Assembly: GCA_011049115.1 (NCBI GenBank)
Contig: DSCM01000131.1
Coordinates: 1 to 35,840 of the forward strand
Source: Pseudomonadota bacterium
Lineage (GTDB): Bacteria; Desulfobacterota; Anaeroferrophillalia; Anaeroferrophillales; Tharpellaceae
Length of the DNA: 35,840 nucleotides
Direction of reading: 5' to 3'
Shown: positions 16,858 through 26,033 of the stretch, in pieces
Position numbering within the stretch: position 1 is the first letter of the stretch
How the letters are laid out: every line of letters starts with the position of its first letter
Translations under genes and position numbers: made by a program
Notes under the pieces: model-generated
Seen by the model: only the letters and a program-made list of their open reading frames with translations
Databases searched by the model: none
What the model was told of the DNA's origin: nothing

Positions 16858-18972
16858 TTGATTTTGCAAGAAAGTTGGTTGTTGTCAGCGCTGTTGCCGG
16901 CTTGCCGGAGCCGCCGATCTTTGTTAAAAGATCTTTCCTTTTTTCCGAGGTCGGCTTCCGCGTTGTTTGCCGCTTTTATTCTGGTGAGCGGCTTTGGCTT
17001 GGCGGCGGCCGAATCGCCGGTGCGGCTGGATAACCTCGTGGTTGAAAGTAGCGCGCTGGGCGACGAGTTCCACACCGGGGATGTCGATCCGGCTCAGCTG
17101 ACCTCGTTTGCGACGGTTATCAATCTCGCCGATATCGATCCCGGCATTACCAGTCTCGGCGAACTGTTGGGCAAGGAAGTCGGAGTGCAGGTGCGGGGCT
17201 CCGGCGGCCTTGGCGGTTATGCATCGGTTTCCCTGCGCGGGGCTTCCGGAGATCAGGTTTATATCTATCTCGATGGCGTTTTGCTTAACGATGCGTCCGG
17301 GGGCGGGGTCAATCTGGCCCTGGTGCCGCTGCATGATCTCGTCGCGATCGAGATTTATCGGGGAAACGCGCCGGTTAATTTTAATCGTTCCGGTCTCGGC
17401 GGGGTGATCAATCTTCGCAGTCGTCGCAGCGGTTCGGGAAGCGGCGGCAGTCTTGGTTTCGGTTTGGGGTCCTTTGCCGGTAAACGCCTGGCGGCGGCTT
17501 TGCATCATCGTCAGGCCGGACACTTCGATTTGCTGGCTCAGGCCGAATATTTGGGCAGTGACAATGATTTTAAATTCGACAATGATAACGGAACAACCTG
17601 GAATCCGGCCGATGACCGCCGGGAAAAACGGCAGAACAATGAACTGTTCCGGCGTAGTCTGCTGCTGAAAGGCGGCTATTATTTCAGTGAGGATCTGCGC
17701 CTGGAGCTTTCCGAACAGTATCTAAACCAGGACCGCCGTCTGCCGACCTGGAATAACAGCGCGGTCGCCGATACTCATTTTCAGACAGAGAATCATCTTT
17801 TTCGCGCTCGGCTGGAGGCCGATAACGTTAGTTCCTGGAGACTCAATCTGGCGAGCCAGCTTTTTTATGGCGACAAGGAAGAAACCTACAATGACGTGCA
17901 GGGGATTATCGGTCTCGGCCGTCAGCATGATCAGTACCAAACGAAAAAATACGGTGCGTCTCTGTTCGTCGAATGGCCGATGGAAGGCCAGGTTCTTTCC
18001 TTTAACCTGGAAGCGGGGCGTGAAACCTATGCCACCGAGGATCTTCTTCTGCACCGGCCCCGAGGCGACAGTCGTCGCCATTATGTCGCCGCCGCCCTGC
18101 AGGACAGCATCTATTTTTTTCAGCAGCGTCTGCTTCTGCTCCCGGCCTGTCATTATCAGTGGTACGATGACCGGCTTGAAAGCGCGGTCGGCAATTATGG
18201 CAGCGCAATTCCCGGATATCGGCGGCGCCACGATCTGATCAGTCCGGTTTTCGGTCTGCGCTATCGTTTGTGGGGGCCACTGACTTTGCGGGCCAACTGG
18301 GCCGCCTATGGCCGGGAGCCCTCGTTTTATGAGCTTTTCGGGGACCGCGGTCTGATTGTCGGCAATCCCGATCTGAAACCTGAAAAGGGGCGGAATTACG
18401 ATCTCGGGCTTAATCTCGACTTGCCTTTGAATTTTGTCTGGCTGAGTCGGATTGAACTTGAAAGCGCGCTTTTTTACAGCCGGATTGACGATCTGATTGC
18501 CAGAGTTTACGATGCCCGTGGGGTTGGTCATACGGAAAATATCTCGGCCGCCCGAGTCAACGGTCTGGAGCTGCGGGCGGTCTTGAATCTGGGGGTCGGT
18601 TTTCGCCTGCTTGGCAACGCCACCTGGCAGAAGAGCGAGAACCGCGGGGATATCGGAGCTTTCCGCGGGCGGGAGCTGCCTGGCCGTTGGGAAGAAGGTT
18701 TTCTGGTGCGGTTGGAAAACCGCTGGGGCCGGCTGATGAGCTATCTGGAGTATCAGGGCCAGAGCGGAATGTATTATGATGCCGCCAATCTTCTGCCGGC
18801 CTCCGCGAAAAATCTGCTTAACTGCGGCCTGACCCTGACCCTGGCCTTGTCCGGTCGCGAGTGGCAGCTTAATCTTGAAGCAAAAAACTTGGGCGGGGAC
18901 GAATATCAGGACTTTAATGGTTATCCGATGCCGGAACAGGAATATTTCTGCAATCTGAGCTGTCGCTTTTAA
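16858..18972 (+). CDS. btuB: TonB-dependent outer-membrane receptor, probable cobalamin transporter (BtuB-like)
   Basis: About 700 residues. A basic/hydrophobic signal region ends near GLAAAES. A TonB-box-like segment (LDNLVVES) and a plug domain follow (SLGELLGKEVGVQVRG, SVSLRGASGDQVYIYLDGVLLND, GLGGVINLRS). The 22-stranded barrel ends in an aromatic terminus (LSCRF). Cobalamin specificity is inferred from the B12 riboswitch upstream. No ATG is available at the N-terminus; starts at TTG 16858, TTG 16864 (GAGGG 6 bp upstream) or TTG 16921 are possible. TonB/ExbBD and BtuCDF are not in the window. Confidence 0.85.
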   Translation: MILQESWLLSALLPACRSRRSLLKDLSFFPRSASALFAAFILVSGFGLAAAESPVRLDNLVVESSALGDEFHTGDVDPAQLTSFATVINLADIDPGITSLGELLGKEVGVQVRGSGGLGGYASVSLRGASGDQVYIYLDGVLLNDASGGGVNLALVPLHDLVAIEIYRGNAPVNFNRSGLGGVINLRSRRSGSGSGGSLGFGLGSFAGKRLAAALHHRQAGHFDLLAQAEYLGSDNDFKFDNDNGTTWNPADDRREKRQNNELFRRSLLLKGGYYFSEDLRLELSEQYLNQDRRLPTWNNSAVADTHFQTENHLFRARLEADNVSSWRLNLASQLFYGDKEETYNDVQGIIGLGRQHDQYQTKKYGASLFVEWPMEGQVLSFNLEAGRETYATEDLLLHRPRGDSRRHYVAAALQDSIYFFQQRLLLLPACHYQWYDDRLESAVGNYGSAIPGYRRRHDLISPVFGLRYRLWGPLTLRANWAAYGREPSFYELFGDRGLIVGNPDLKPEKGRNYDLGLNLDLPLNFVWLSRIELESALFYSRIDDLIARVYDARGVGHTENISAARVNGLELRAVLNLGVGFRLLGNATWQKSENRGDIGAFRGRELPGRWEEGFLVRLENRWGRLMSYLEYQGQSGMYYDAANLLPASAKNLLNCGLTLTLALSGREWQLNLEAKNLGGDEYQDFNGYPMPEQEYFCNLSCRF

Positions 18973-19104
18973 GGATCGCTGGCCGGGGCGTTCCGGGGGG
19001 AGGATGTGGGAATGCTGGTTTCTGAAAGTCAGGTCGAGATTGGATTATTGGAGTAATCGGTTTTGGATTAAGCAAGGTAACCTTTACGTGAGAGGAGAAC
19101 TACG

Positions 19105-20994
19105 ATGGCGCGAACTGAAATCATGAAAAAATCATGCCGGAGACGGTTGGCGGGAGTGGCTCTGCTGGTTTTAGTGCTGCTGGCTGGGGCGGGCCCGTCT
19201 TGGGCCGATTATGCCTACTACTATCCCCGTTTTGCGGCTTCCGACAGCCGGGGTGAGCTGGTGGGCCTGGCTCTGACCAATACGGCCGCGGCCGCAGCCG
19301 AGGTTGAGATCGTCATTAATGATCAGTACGGCGTCACGCGGGCGGTGGAGAGCTGGGCGCTGCCCGCCTATGGTCAGAAGGCGGCGGTGATCGGCGGCGA
19401 TCTTGATGAAATTACCGGTTCTTTTCAGGTGGTCTCGAATCAGCCTCTGACCGGGCTTTGTTTTCTTTTTGCCGAGGCGATGACCGTGATGTACGATGTG
19501 CCGGGAACTCAGATTCCGAAAAATCGTCTCGATATTCCCCACGTGGCTCAGGATGATATGTGGGGCATGCGGCTCATGCTCTCGAATCCCGGTAATCAGC
19601 CGTTGACGGCAACCCTGACTTATCGTGACCAGGCCGGGATTGATGCCGGGCACAGTCACTCTGTCGGCCTGGCTGCCGGCGGCAGTGCCGTTTTTGATCT
19701 GGGTGAGGTTATCGGAACCTGGGGGCTGGCCGGCATGACCGGCGGTTCCCTGCAACTGAGCGCCGACCAAAGCGGTATTGTGGCATTTTCCACCTATGAT
19801 GATTTGAAAAACGGCGGCAGCTTTTACGCCGGCCTGCCGGCGTTCGATTCAAGTCTCGACGTTGATAATTTTACCCCTTCGCGGGCGCAGTATGCCGTGG
19901 TTTCCTGCGCGGCTCCGGATTACGGCAGCGGCGCCCATGCTCTGATTGAGGTGGCGAAGCCGCGTGCTTTTCAGCAAAACCTGCTGCCGACCATCTCCGA
20001 TATCAGAATGGCGGCCGATGGGGCCTATTTCTATCGGATTGAGTGTTTTAACGGCGATAATGTGACGAAATTCGCCGCGGCCGACCCCGCGACCCCGCTC
20101 TGGCAGTATTCAACCCTCGATCCGAATGAAGCCGGCAGCAGTAATCCTCAGTCTATGATCTTTGTGCCGGCGACGGCTTCGGCTTCGGCCAAGGCCTATA
20201 TTCCGCGTTACGGTTCCACGAAAATGTGGGTGGTTGATCCGCAGGCGACAGAAGAAGCGGAATTCAAGATCGGTGAGATCGATCTGGGGGCTTACGCTGA
20301 CAGCGATGGCCTGCCGGAAATGAGCAAAGGCGTGGTCGTCGGCGACAAGTTGTTTTTGATTTTGGGAAGGCTGGATGCCGATAATGGTTTTGTGCCGACC
20401 AATACCCCGTATCTGGTGGTTATTGACACCGCCACGGATACCGAGATTGATACTCAGAGCGGCGGTCCGGAAGGTTTGCACGGTATCCCCCTGCCTATTA
20501 AAAATCCGCTGAAAATTGTTTATAACGCGGCGGCCGGTAAAATTTTTGTTCAGGGGGTCGGCCGTTACGCCAGCTCCTGGTCGGGGACTCCGGCCGAATA
20601 CAGCGGCGGCATTGTCGCGGTTGATCCTGCGACCTATCAAGTCGAAATGGTTGTCGATGATGGCGACGACGCGAATCATCCCTACGGCAATATCAGAAAC
20701 GTTGCCGTGGTGTCCGCGACCCGGGGCTATTTCGTTTCCTATGTTTCCTGGGGGAATACGGCCCTTTATGGTTTTAATCCGTCCAGCGGGGCGGTTGACG
20801 CGGCTCCGCTGGCGGCCTTTCCCGGCGGCACCAATATCATGGATCTCGGGGTTGACGCTCAGGGTCTGTTGTGGGTCTGTTCAAATTCCAATGCCGGAGG
20901 GACGCTGACCATTATCAATCCGGCGGATGACAGCGTCGATCAGATTCAGGCCTTAACCCTCAATCCTCAGGGAATTGCCTTCGGCACCTGGTAG
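19105..20994 (+). CDS. secreted beta-propeller-like protein of the cobalamin unit
   Basis: 629 residues starting at an ATG with AGGAG upstream. It has a Sec signal peptide (hydrophobic core LAGVALLVLVLLAGAG, cleavage near SWA|DY). There is no lipobox, so it is probably soluble periplasmic or exported. Residues about 35-260 look like a beta-sandwich domain. Residues about 270-629 show repeated strands with YncE-like phrases (YLVVIDTATDTEI, IVAVDPATYQVEM, LYGFNPSSGAVD, LLWVCSNS) consistent with a propeller. It follows the receptor by 132 bp inside the riboswitch-controlled unit. An accessory cobalamin-binding role, analogous to Bacteroides BtuG, is an inference only. Confidence 0.7.
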   Translation: MARTEIMKKSCRRRLAGVALLVLVLLAGAGPSWADYAYYYPRFAASDSRGELVGLALTNTAAAAAEVEIVINDQYGVTRAVESWALPAYGQKAAVIGGDLDEITGSFQVVSNQPLTGLCFLFAEAMTVMYDVPGTQIPKNRLDIPHVAQDDMWGMRLMLSNPGNQPLTATLTYRDQAGIDAGHSHSVGLAAGGSAVFDLGEVIGTWGLAGMTGGSLQLSADQSGIVAFSTYDDLKNGGSFYAGLPAFDSSLDVDNFTPSRAQYAVVSCAAPDYGSGAHALIEVAKPRAFQQNLLPTISDIRMAADGAYFYRIECFNGDNVTKFAAADPATPLWQYSTLDPNEAGSSNPQSMIFVPATASASAKAYIPRYGSTKMWVVDPQATEEAEFKIGEIDLGAYADSDGLPEMSKGVVVGDKLFLILGRLDADNGFVPTNTPYLVVIDTATDTEIDTQSGGPEGLHGIPLPIKNPLKIVYNAAAGKIFVQGVGRYASSWSGTPAEYSGGIVAVDPATYQVEMVVDDGDDANHPYGNIRNVAVVSATRGYFVSYVSWGNTALYGFNPSSGAVDAAPLAAFPGGTNIMDLGVDAQGLLWVCSNSNAGGTLTIINPADDSVDQIQALTLNPQGIAFGTW

Positions 20995-21028
20995 CCTTCC
21001 TCTTGCGTTAAGATGGGCCAGAACGATT

Positions 21029-21066
21029 AAAAAAAGTCCGCCCGAAAACTCGGGCGGACTTTTTTT
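21029..21066. terminator. bidirectional intrinsic terminator
   Basis: An 11-bp GC-rich perfect stem (21035-21045 with 21050-21060) with loop AAAC is flanked by an A-run and a T-run. It ends the propeller gene on the plus strand and can also serve the minus-strand chemoreceptor gene. Confidence 0.92.
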
Positions 21067-21102
21067 AGTCAAGTCCGGCATTCCGAAAAATTATCGTAAC
21101 CG

Positions 21103-22536
21103 TCAGTCGCCGTTGATAATTGCCTGAAAACGCGAGACCAGGTATTTCATCTCTTCAGCCTGGGCGTTGAGCTCTTCCGCCGCCGCCGCCGATTCTTCGG
21201 AGCTGGCCGCGTTCTGCTGGGTTACCTGGTCGATTTCGTCCAGGGATCCGCCGATATTTGCGATCGCCTGGTTCTGATCGGCCGAGTTCCGGCTGATCTC
21301 CTTGATCAGCTCCCCGGTTTTGACCGAGTTTGCGTCAACCTCCTTGAAACCTTCATTCGTGCGGTGGGTCACGGTGTCGCCGTGATTTACCTTTTCCATG
21401 GTCTCTTCAAGTAGCTGCGAGGTTTCGCGAGCGGCATTGGCGGAGTGGCCGGCGAGCTTGCGGACCTCATCGGCGACCACGGCAAATCCGGCTCCCGCTT
21501 CTCCGGCCCGGGCCGCTTCGACCGCGGCGTTCAAGGCCAGCAGGTTGGTCTGAAAGGCAATTTCATCAATGGTTTTAATGATTTTCTGCGTGTCCAGACT
21601 GGCGTTTTTGATCTGGGTCATGGAATTACCCAGTTCCGCCATTGACTCACGCACCCCGGCGATCATCTGCAGGGTGGTCTCAACCAGCTGGTTGGCATTG
21701 AGGGCATGTTCGGTGTTCTCGCGGGATTTTTCCGAGACCCCGGTAAAGGCCCCACGGGTGTTCTGCAGGTCTTCGGCCTGGCGTGAGGAGCCTTCGGCCA
21801 GCACCTGACTGGTGGAAGAAACCTCTCCGGCGGCCCCGGCCACTTGGCTGGCTCCTTCTGTCAGGCTTTCGGTCAGCTGCCGGATCGGTTTGATCACCTG
21901 GCAGGTAATCAGCAGGTAGACCAGAAAAACCGAGATCAGGGCGCAGCCGGTTCCGATAAGGATGCTTTTTCGCAGCAGGGCGGTGCTGGTGGCGTAGGCA
22001 GCCTGCACGTTCTGGCGGACCACGATGCCGCCGAGAACCGAATGGCTGCGGCCGTGACAATGAAAGCATGCGGGCTCATTGACGATCGGCAGGATGGTGC
22101 CGATGCGGGGGGTGTCATCGATCCATTCCAGGAAGGTTGCGTCGTTGCTTCGGCCATTCTGCAGGCCAAGGTCAATGGCCGCCGCGAAATCAGGGTTATG
22201 AACGATCTTGGTCAGGGATGAGTCGAGCCGGGCTTTGTCGGTGGTATAGCTGATCTCCTTGCGGAAATCGAAAATGAAGATTTCGACCTCGGGCATTTCC
22301 TCGTCAATGGTCTCGATGAGATGGTTGATGGTCCGGCTGTCATTGACCGCCATCGTGCCCTTGATGCCGTTGTAGATCGCCTTCGACAGGCGGGCGGCGG
22401 ATTACCCGGCTTCGTGCATCAGTGACTTTCTCTGGTCCAGGGAATTGATGGTGACCAGCAGGCCGATAACCAAGGTAAAAGGCAGGATCAGGCTGACGGT
22501 TATTTTAAATTGCAGGCTCTTCCGTTTGTAGATCAA
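21103..22536 (-). pseudogene. haem-c chemoreceptor (MCP) interrupted by an in-frame TAA
   Basis: The full reading frame starts at TTG 22536 (GGAGGGG upstream) with TM1 (FKITVSLILPFTLVIGLLVTI-type segment) and continues to 21103. A TAA at 22404-22402 follows ...LMHEAG. The frame resumes with [15 protein letters not shown], clearly homologous receptor sequence. The sensor contains a c-haem motif (CFHCH) in a DUF3365/Cache-like context, then TM2, a HAMP-like segment and a signalling hairpin ([20 protein letters not shown]). The next ATG (22353) would yield a protein without TM1, so the sensor would not be exported. TAA is not a Sec or Pyl codon. This is a nonsense mutation (for example CAA to TAA) or a sequence error. 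It is translationally coupled to the cytochrome upstream through a TTGA overlap. Confidence 0.8.
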
Positions 22537-23042
22537 TGGGCCCCTCCATAGAGCAATGGTTTGAAATTGAAAGCTTCCACCCGTTCACTGTTGTGACAGT
22601 GCGTACAGGAGGTAACGTCAATCTTGGCGATGATATCACTGCTGTCTTCGCTTTCAATGTGCGCGCCGCCGGGACCATGGCAGCTTTCGCAGCCGAGATT
22701 GCTCATTTGCGGGGTTTTCTCAAAAGAAACAAAGCCGCCGGGCTTGCCGGAGCCGGTCGTGTGTCAGGCGCAGCATTCGGCGAATTCGGCGGCGGTCAGT
22801 TTATCCTTGAGGGGAATGAGCTTTTGATAGGAATGGGCTTTCTTGGATTTTTTGGTAAAACTGTCATATTCTTCGAGGTGACAGCCGACGCAGCTTTCTG
22901 AACCGACATAACGAACGCTGCGGCCGGTGTTTTCTGCAGGGGGATCGGCGCCGAACCCGTGGCCGGGCAGGGCGAAGACCCAGCTAAGAATCAGAAACAG
23001 CAGTGGAAGGGCTGAATATCCTGCATTGGTTTTCGGTTTCAT
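22533..23042 (-). CDS. tetrahaem cytochrome c with selenocysteine in a haem motif
   Basis: 169 residues when the in-frame TGA (22766-22764) is read as selenocysteine. A signal peptide (about 1-31) is followed by four haem c motifs: CVGCH (51-55), CCAUH (90-94), CESCH (118-122) and CTHCH (146-150). The TGA falls exactly at the second Cys of motif two. The sequence after it (HTTGSGKPGGFVSFEKTP and on to FNFKPLLYGGAH) stays in frame and is typical of this periplasmic cytochrome family, which normally has a Cys there. A stop at this codon would leave one haem site. The next gene, a haem-c chemoreceptor, starts inside this gene's last codons. A role as redox partner or sensor for that receptor is inferred. 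Confidence 0.8.
22738..22756 (-). promoter_or_regulatory. SECIS-like hairpin after the cytochrome TGA
   Basis: Starting 8 nt after the TGA on the minus strand, CCGGCT pairs with AGCC(C)GG, leaving loop CCGGCA. The loop guanines fall about 16 nt downstream of the TGA, near the lower limit for bacterial SECIS elements. This is hand-folded; no energy was computed. Confidence 0.4.
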
Positions 23043-23095
23043 ACCTGCCTCATGTAAGGGTTTGCAAACTTGGTCCTGAAGGAATCGTCAGATTC

Positions 23096-23101
23096 ATTAT
23101 A
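23096..23101 (-). promoter_or_regulatory. possible -10 element of the cytochrome-chemoreceptor unit
   Basis: A perfect TATAAT on the minus strand sits about 55 bp before the cytochrome ATG in an AT-rich patch. No good -35 is found at 16-18 bp, so an activator may be needed, or the match may be chance. Confidence 0.35.
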
Positions 23102-23487
23102 TACAGCCAATATATCAAGTCGATGGGGCTTTGTAAATGATTTAAAGAAAATATTCACATCTTTTGGCGTGGTGCGACGGGCGGAAGAAACGGTGATTTT
23201 CTATCATTGACCGGTTAAAAAAATCAGATGGCCGCGGCTTTGATGGGGCCTCTACTCGAGTTGATGGAGATGGAGTAACTTGCCGGCTTTCCGGCCGCAG
23301 GCGCTGTTTCTTAACCGTGTCGTAGCCGCGGAGAGCATTTTCCGAGCCTGGCATAAATTTTGAAATGAGCCGCACGGGGTAAGAAACCTGTTACGGTTTT
23401 AATAATATTATGATGAGGGTCGCGCCGCCAGACAGAACTGGAGAGCGGGGACGGTCATTTTGCTGCTTGAAACTTAAGAGGTAGAGA
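23102..23487 (+). promoter_or_regulatory. bam operon upstream region with a sigma54-like element
   Basis: There is no gene in this region. At 23349-23364 the string TGGCATAAATTTTGAA matches the -24 half of a sigma54 promoter (TGGCA) with correct spacing, but the -12 half is TTGAA rather than TTGCA. It lies 124 bp before bamB. A short palindromic AT-rich block (ATAATATTAT) lies near 23402-23411. The bamB ribosome site is AAGAGG, 7 bp before the ATG. Both promoter assignments are tentative. Confidence 0.25.
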
Positions 23488-25488
23488 ATGAGGTACGCAG
23501 AGACTGGATTTAATTTAGAAATTGATCTGACCCGGGGCAATATTGAAAAGGTCGCGACCGATCCAAAGGAAACCGAGCTGTATCTCGGCGGTCTGGGAAC
23601 CAATGCGAAACTGCTCTGGGACCGGGTGCCCCCTGAAGTCGAGGCCTTTGACCCGGAGAACCTGTTGATTTTCAGTGCCGGACTATTGTGCGGCACGCCG
23701 GCCACCGGTTGCAACCGGACCATTGTCAGCACCATTTCCCCCCAGACCAGACTGATGGCTTTTTCCATGATGGGTGGTTTCTGGGCCCCGGAGCTCAAAT
23801 ACGCCGGCTATGACAAGGTGGTTTTGCGGGGCAAGGCGCCCGGCCTGGTTTACCTGTGGATTAAGAACGACAAGGTCGAAATCCGTGACGCCTCCCATCT
23901 GCGGGGCAAAGGCGCGATTGAAACCGCGGAGATGATCAAAAAGGAACTGGGCGAGCCGAAAGCCCAGGTCGCGGCCATCGGCCTGGCCGGCGAGAACCGG
24001 GTTTATTACGCCTCGATTGAGCAGGGTCGTTCCAGCGCCAGTCGCGGCGGTATCGGTGCGGTGATGGGTGCTAAAGGGGTCAAGGCGATTGTCGTGCGGG
24101 GCACCAAAGATATCAATATTGCCGAACCCGAAAAATTTCTTGGTCTCTGCAACGAGGTTCTGGAATATATTAAACATCGCGAAGGTAATCCGATTCCCGG
24201 GGTCATGCCGATTCTTGCCGGGCTCGGTTCGCCCCAGGAAATGAAGGTTCACGACGAGAAGTGGCATACCGAGAACTTTATGTGGGGTAATTCGCGGATC
24301 CGGCGCAAGGATTTCTGGAACGATGAAATTGCCGAGACCTGGACCGAAACCCTGGAAAGTTCCCGGACCCGGCTGATCAGCTGCTATAACTGTCCGATGA
24401 AATGCGGGGCCACGATTTCCCTGCCGGGGCTGCCGACCTACATGATGAAATGTTTTTCCAAACTGACCTATACCATGGCGGCTTTTTCCGATCTTGAATT
24501 CGGTCTGCGTATCGCCCAGCGGGCAACCGAGTACGGTCTCGATGGTTTCTCCACTCCGCAGGTCATGGCCTTTGCCTTGGAACTGCTTGAAAACGGGATT
24601 CTCTCGGAGAGTGATTTTCCAGGTATGCCGGCCGATAACGAAGGGCGCTTTTACTGGCTGCTTGATAAGATAGTCAGACGTGAAGGGATCGGAGATCTCC
24701 TGGCCGACGGCACTTACTGGGCGGCGCAGAGAATCGGCAAGGGGGCCGAGGCCTATGCGCACAATAATATCAAGAAAACCGAACAGCTGCCTTTGAAATT
24801 GTCGATGCTCAATCCCATCTATTTTCTCATGTACGCGACCGGCGAGAAAATGAATATCACCCAGATTGAAGGACAGTTTCCCCAGACACCCTTTATGACC
24901 CGTGAGGAGCGGGAAGCGTTCGTCGCCGACTGGATTCAGGTTCCCGATGATCGTTTCAAACAATACCTGCTCGATTGGGAGCCCCGCGGAGAAAACTCCA
25001 TGCCTTTTTACCCGACGGTGCCGATGTGCTGCGATATCGTCGACTGGCAGGAGCGGATGCATTACATCGACGATGCTCTCGGCGTGTGTGCCGGGTTGTC
25101 ATCGTTTCCGCTCAAACCGCCCTATCATATTCACAATTATCCCAAGTTTATTGAGTCCGGCGCCGGCATTGCCATGGACAAGGACAAACTGACCCTGGCC
25201 GCCAAGCGCTATCGCACCCTGGTCCGGGCCATTAATATTCGGCGGGGTATGCGTCGCAGTGATGAAAAACCGCCGGAGAACCATTGGAAGAAAAGATTTC
25301 CAGAACTTGAAGCCCAGCTGTTGGATGAGTACTACAAACTGAAGGGCTGGAATAATGACGGCATTCCCACGAAAGAGAGCCTGGCCGAGCTTTCCTTGGA
25401 CTACGTCGGCGAGGATTTTATCGCGCGGGGAATTTTGACCGAGAGTGAAGCGGATTCGACCGCAACCGCAAAGGAGCAGGGGGAATGA
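23488..25488 (+). CDS. bamB: class II benzoyl-CoA reductase, tungsten active-site subunit BamB
   Basis: 666 residues of the aldehyde:ferredoxin oxidoreductase family. It reduces benzoyl-CoA to cyclohexa-1,5-diene-1-carboxyl-CoA without ATP. The sequence agrees closely with BamB as I know it from Geobacter metallireducens. The active-site residues fall at the same numbers: Glu251, His260 and Cys322 (tungsten ligand region MMKCFSK). The [4Fe-4S] cysteines are 299, 302 and 306 (CYNCPMKC). The start is MRYAETGFNLEIDL with an AAGAGG site. Its stop overlaps the bamC start (ATGA). The set of downstream genes supports BamB over a generic aldehyde oxidoreductase. It needs tungsten-bispyranopterin cofactor made elsewhere. 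Confidence 0.95.
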   Translation: MRYAETGFNLEIDLTRGNIEKVATDPKETELYLGGLGTNAKLLWDRVPPEVEAFDPENLLIFSAGLLCGTPATGCNRTIVSTISPQTRLMAFSMMGGFWAPELKYAGYDKVVLRGKAPGLVYLWIKNDKVEIRDASHLRGKGAIETAEMIKKELGEPKAQVAAIGLAGENRVYYASIEQGRSSASRGGIGAVMGAKGVKAIVVRGTKDINIAEPEKFLGLCNEVLEYIKHREGNPIPGVMPILAGLGSPQEMKVHDEKWHTENFMWGNSRIRRKDFWNDEIAETWTETLESSRTRLISCYNCPMKCGATISLPGLPTYMMKCFSKLTYTMAAFSDLEFGLRIAQRATEYGLDGFSTPQVMAFALELLENGILSESDFPGMPADNEGRFYWLLDKIVRREGIGDLLADGTYWAAQRIGKGAEAYAHNNIKKTEQLPLKLSMLNPIYFLMYATGEKMNITQIEGQFPQTPFMTREEREAFVADWIQVPDDRFKQYLLDWEPRGENSMPFYPTVPMCCDIVDWQERMHYIDDALGVCAGLSSFPLKPPYHIHNYPKFIESGAGIAMDKDKLTLAAKRYRTLVRAINIRRGMRRSDEKPPENHWKKRFPELEAQLLDEYYKLKGWNNDGIPTKESLAELSLDYVGEDFIARGILTESEADSTATAKEQGE

Positions 25489-26033
25489 CTACCGTGACCG
25501 CCGCCCAGAAAACAAAAATCGTCAAGACCATCAGCATTGATGTTGATAAATGCAACGGCTGCCGGGCCTGCGAGGTGATCTGTTCCGCCGCGCATGCTTC
25601 TCCGAAATACAGTAGCAATAATCCGGCCCGTTCCCGGATTCGGATTATCCGCGATCCCTTAAGAGATATCTATGTCCCGGTTCTGGCCGGGGAGTACACG
25701 GTGGCCGAATGCGCCGGTCGCGACAAGTACATAATTGACGGTAAGGAATATGATGAATGTTCCTTCTGCCGGGCTTCTTGTCCCTCGCGCGAGGAATTTA
25801 AGGAACCGAATTCAGGCCTGCCGCTCAAATGCGACATGTGTGAAGGCGAGGAGGGAGGGCCGCTGTGTGTCAGATGGTGTTTGGCTGACGCCCTGGTCTA
25901 CGAAGAGCGTGAAGAGCTGGTCGAGGATCAGGACCGCCCGGCGGATCTGGAAGTCGGCCTGGAAGCCTTGGCCGATAAATTCGGTCTGGAAAAGTTACGG
26001 GAAGCCCTGGCCCGTCTCTCTTGCAAAGATTAG
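25485..26033 (+). CDS. bamC: benzoyl-CoA reductase Fe-S electron-transfer subunit BamC
   Basis: 182 residues with three cysteine clusters: C23/C26/C29/C33 (CNGCRACEVIC), C76 with C92/C95/C99 (CSFCRASC), and C116/C119/C128/C132 (CDMC...CVRWC). This is the ferredoxin-like partner that binds BamB and relays electrons to its [4Fe-4S] cluster. Its ATG overlaps the bamB stop, as expected for a tight BamBC heterodimer. The last ~45 residues are acidic and helical. A 241-bp gap separates it from bamD. Confidence 0.93.
   Translation: MTTVTAAQKTKIVKTISIDVDKCNGCRACEVICSAAHASPKYSSNNPARSRIRIIRDPLRDIYVPVLAGEYTVAECAGRDKYIIDGKEYDECSFCRASCPSREEFKEPNSGLPLKCDMCEGEEGGPLCVRWCLADALVYEEREELVEDQDRPADLEVGLEALADKFGLEKLREALARLSCKD

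Noticed and set aside
22402-22404. TAA in the chemoreceptor as a recoded amino acid like the TGA sites
   Set aside because: TAA is not used for Sec or Pyl. A nonsense mutation or sequence error is more likely.
23683-25062. 459-codon open frame on the minus strand opposite bamB
   Set aside because: It is a GC-rich antisense shadow of bamB with no recognisable domain or ribosome site.
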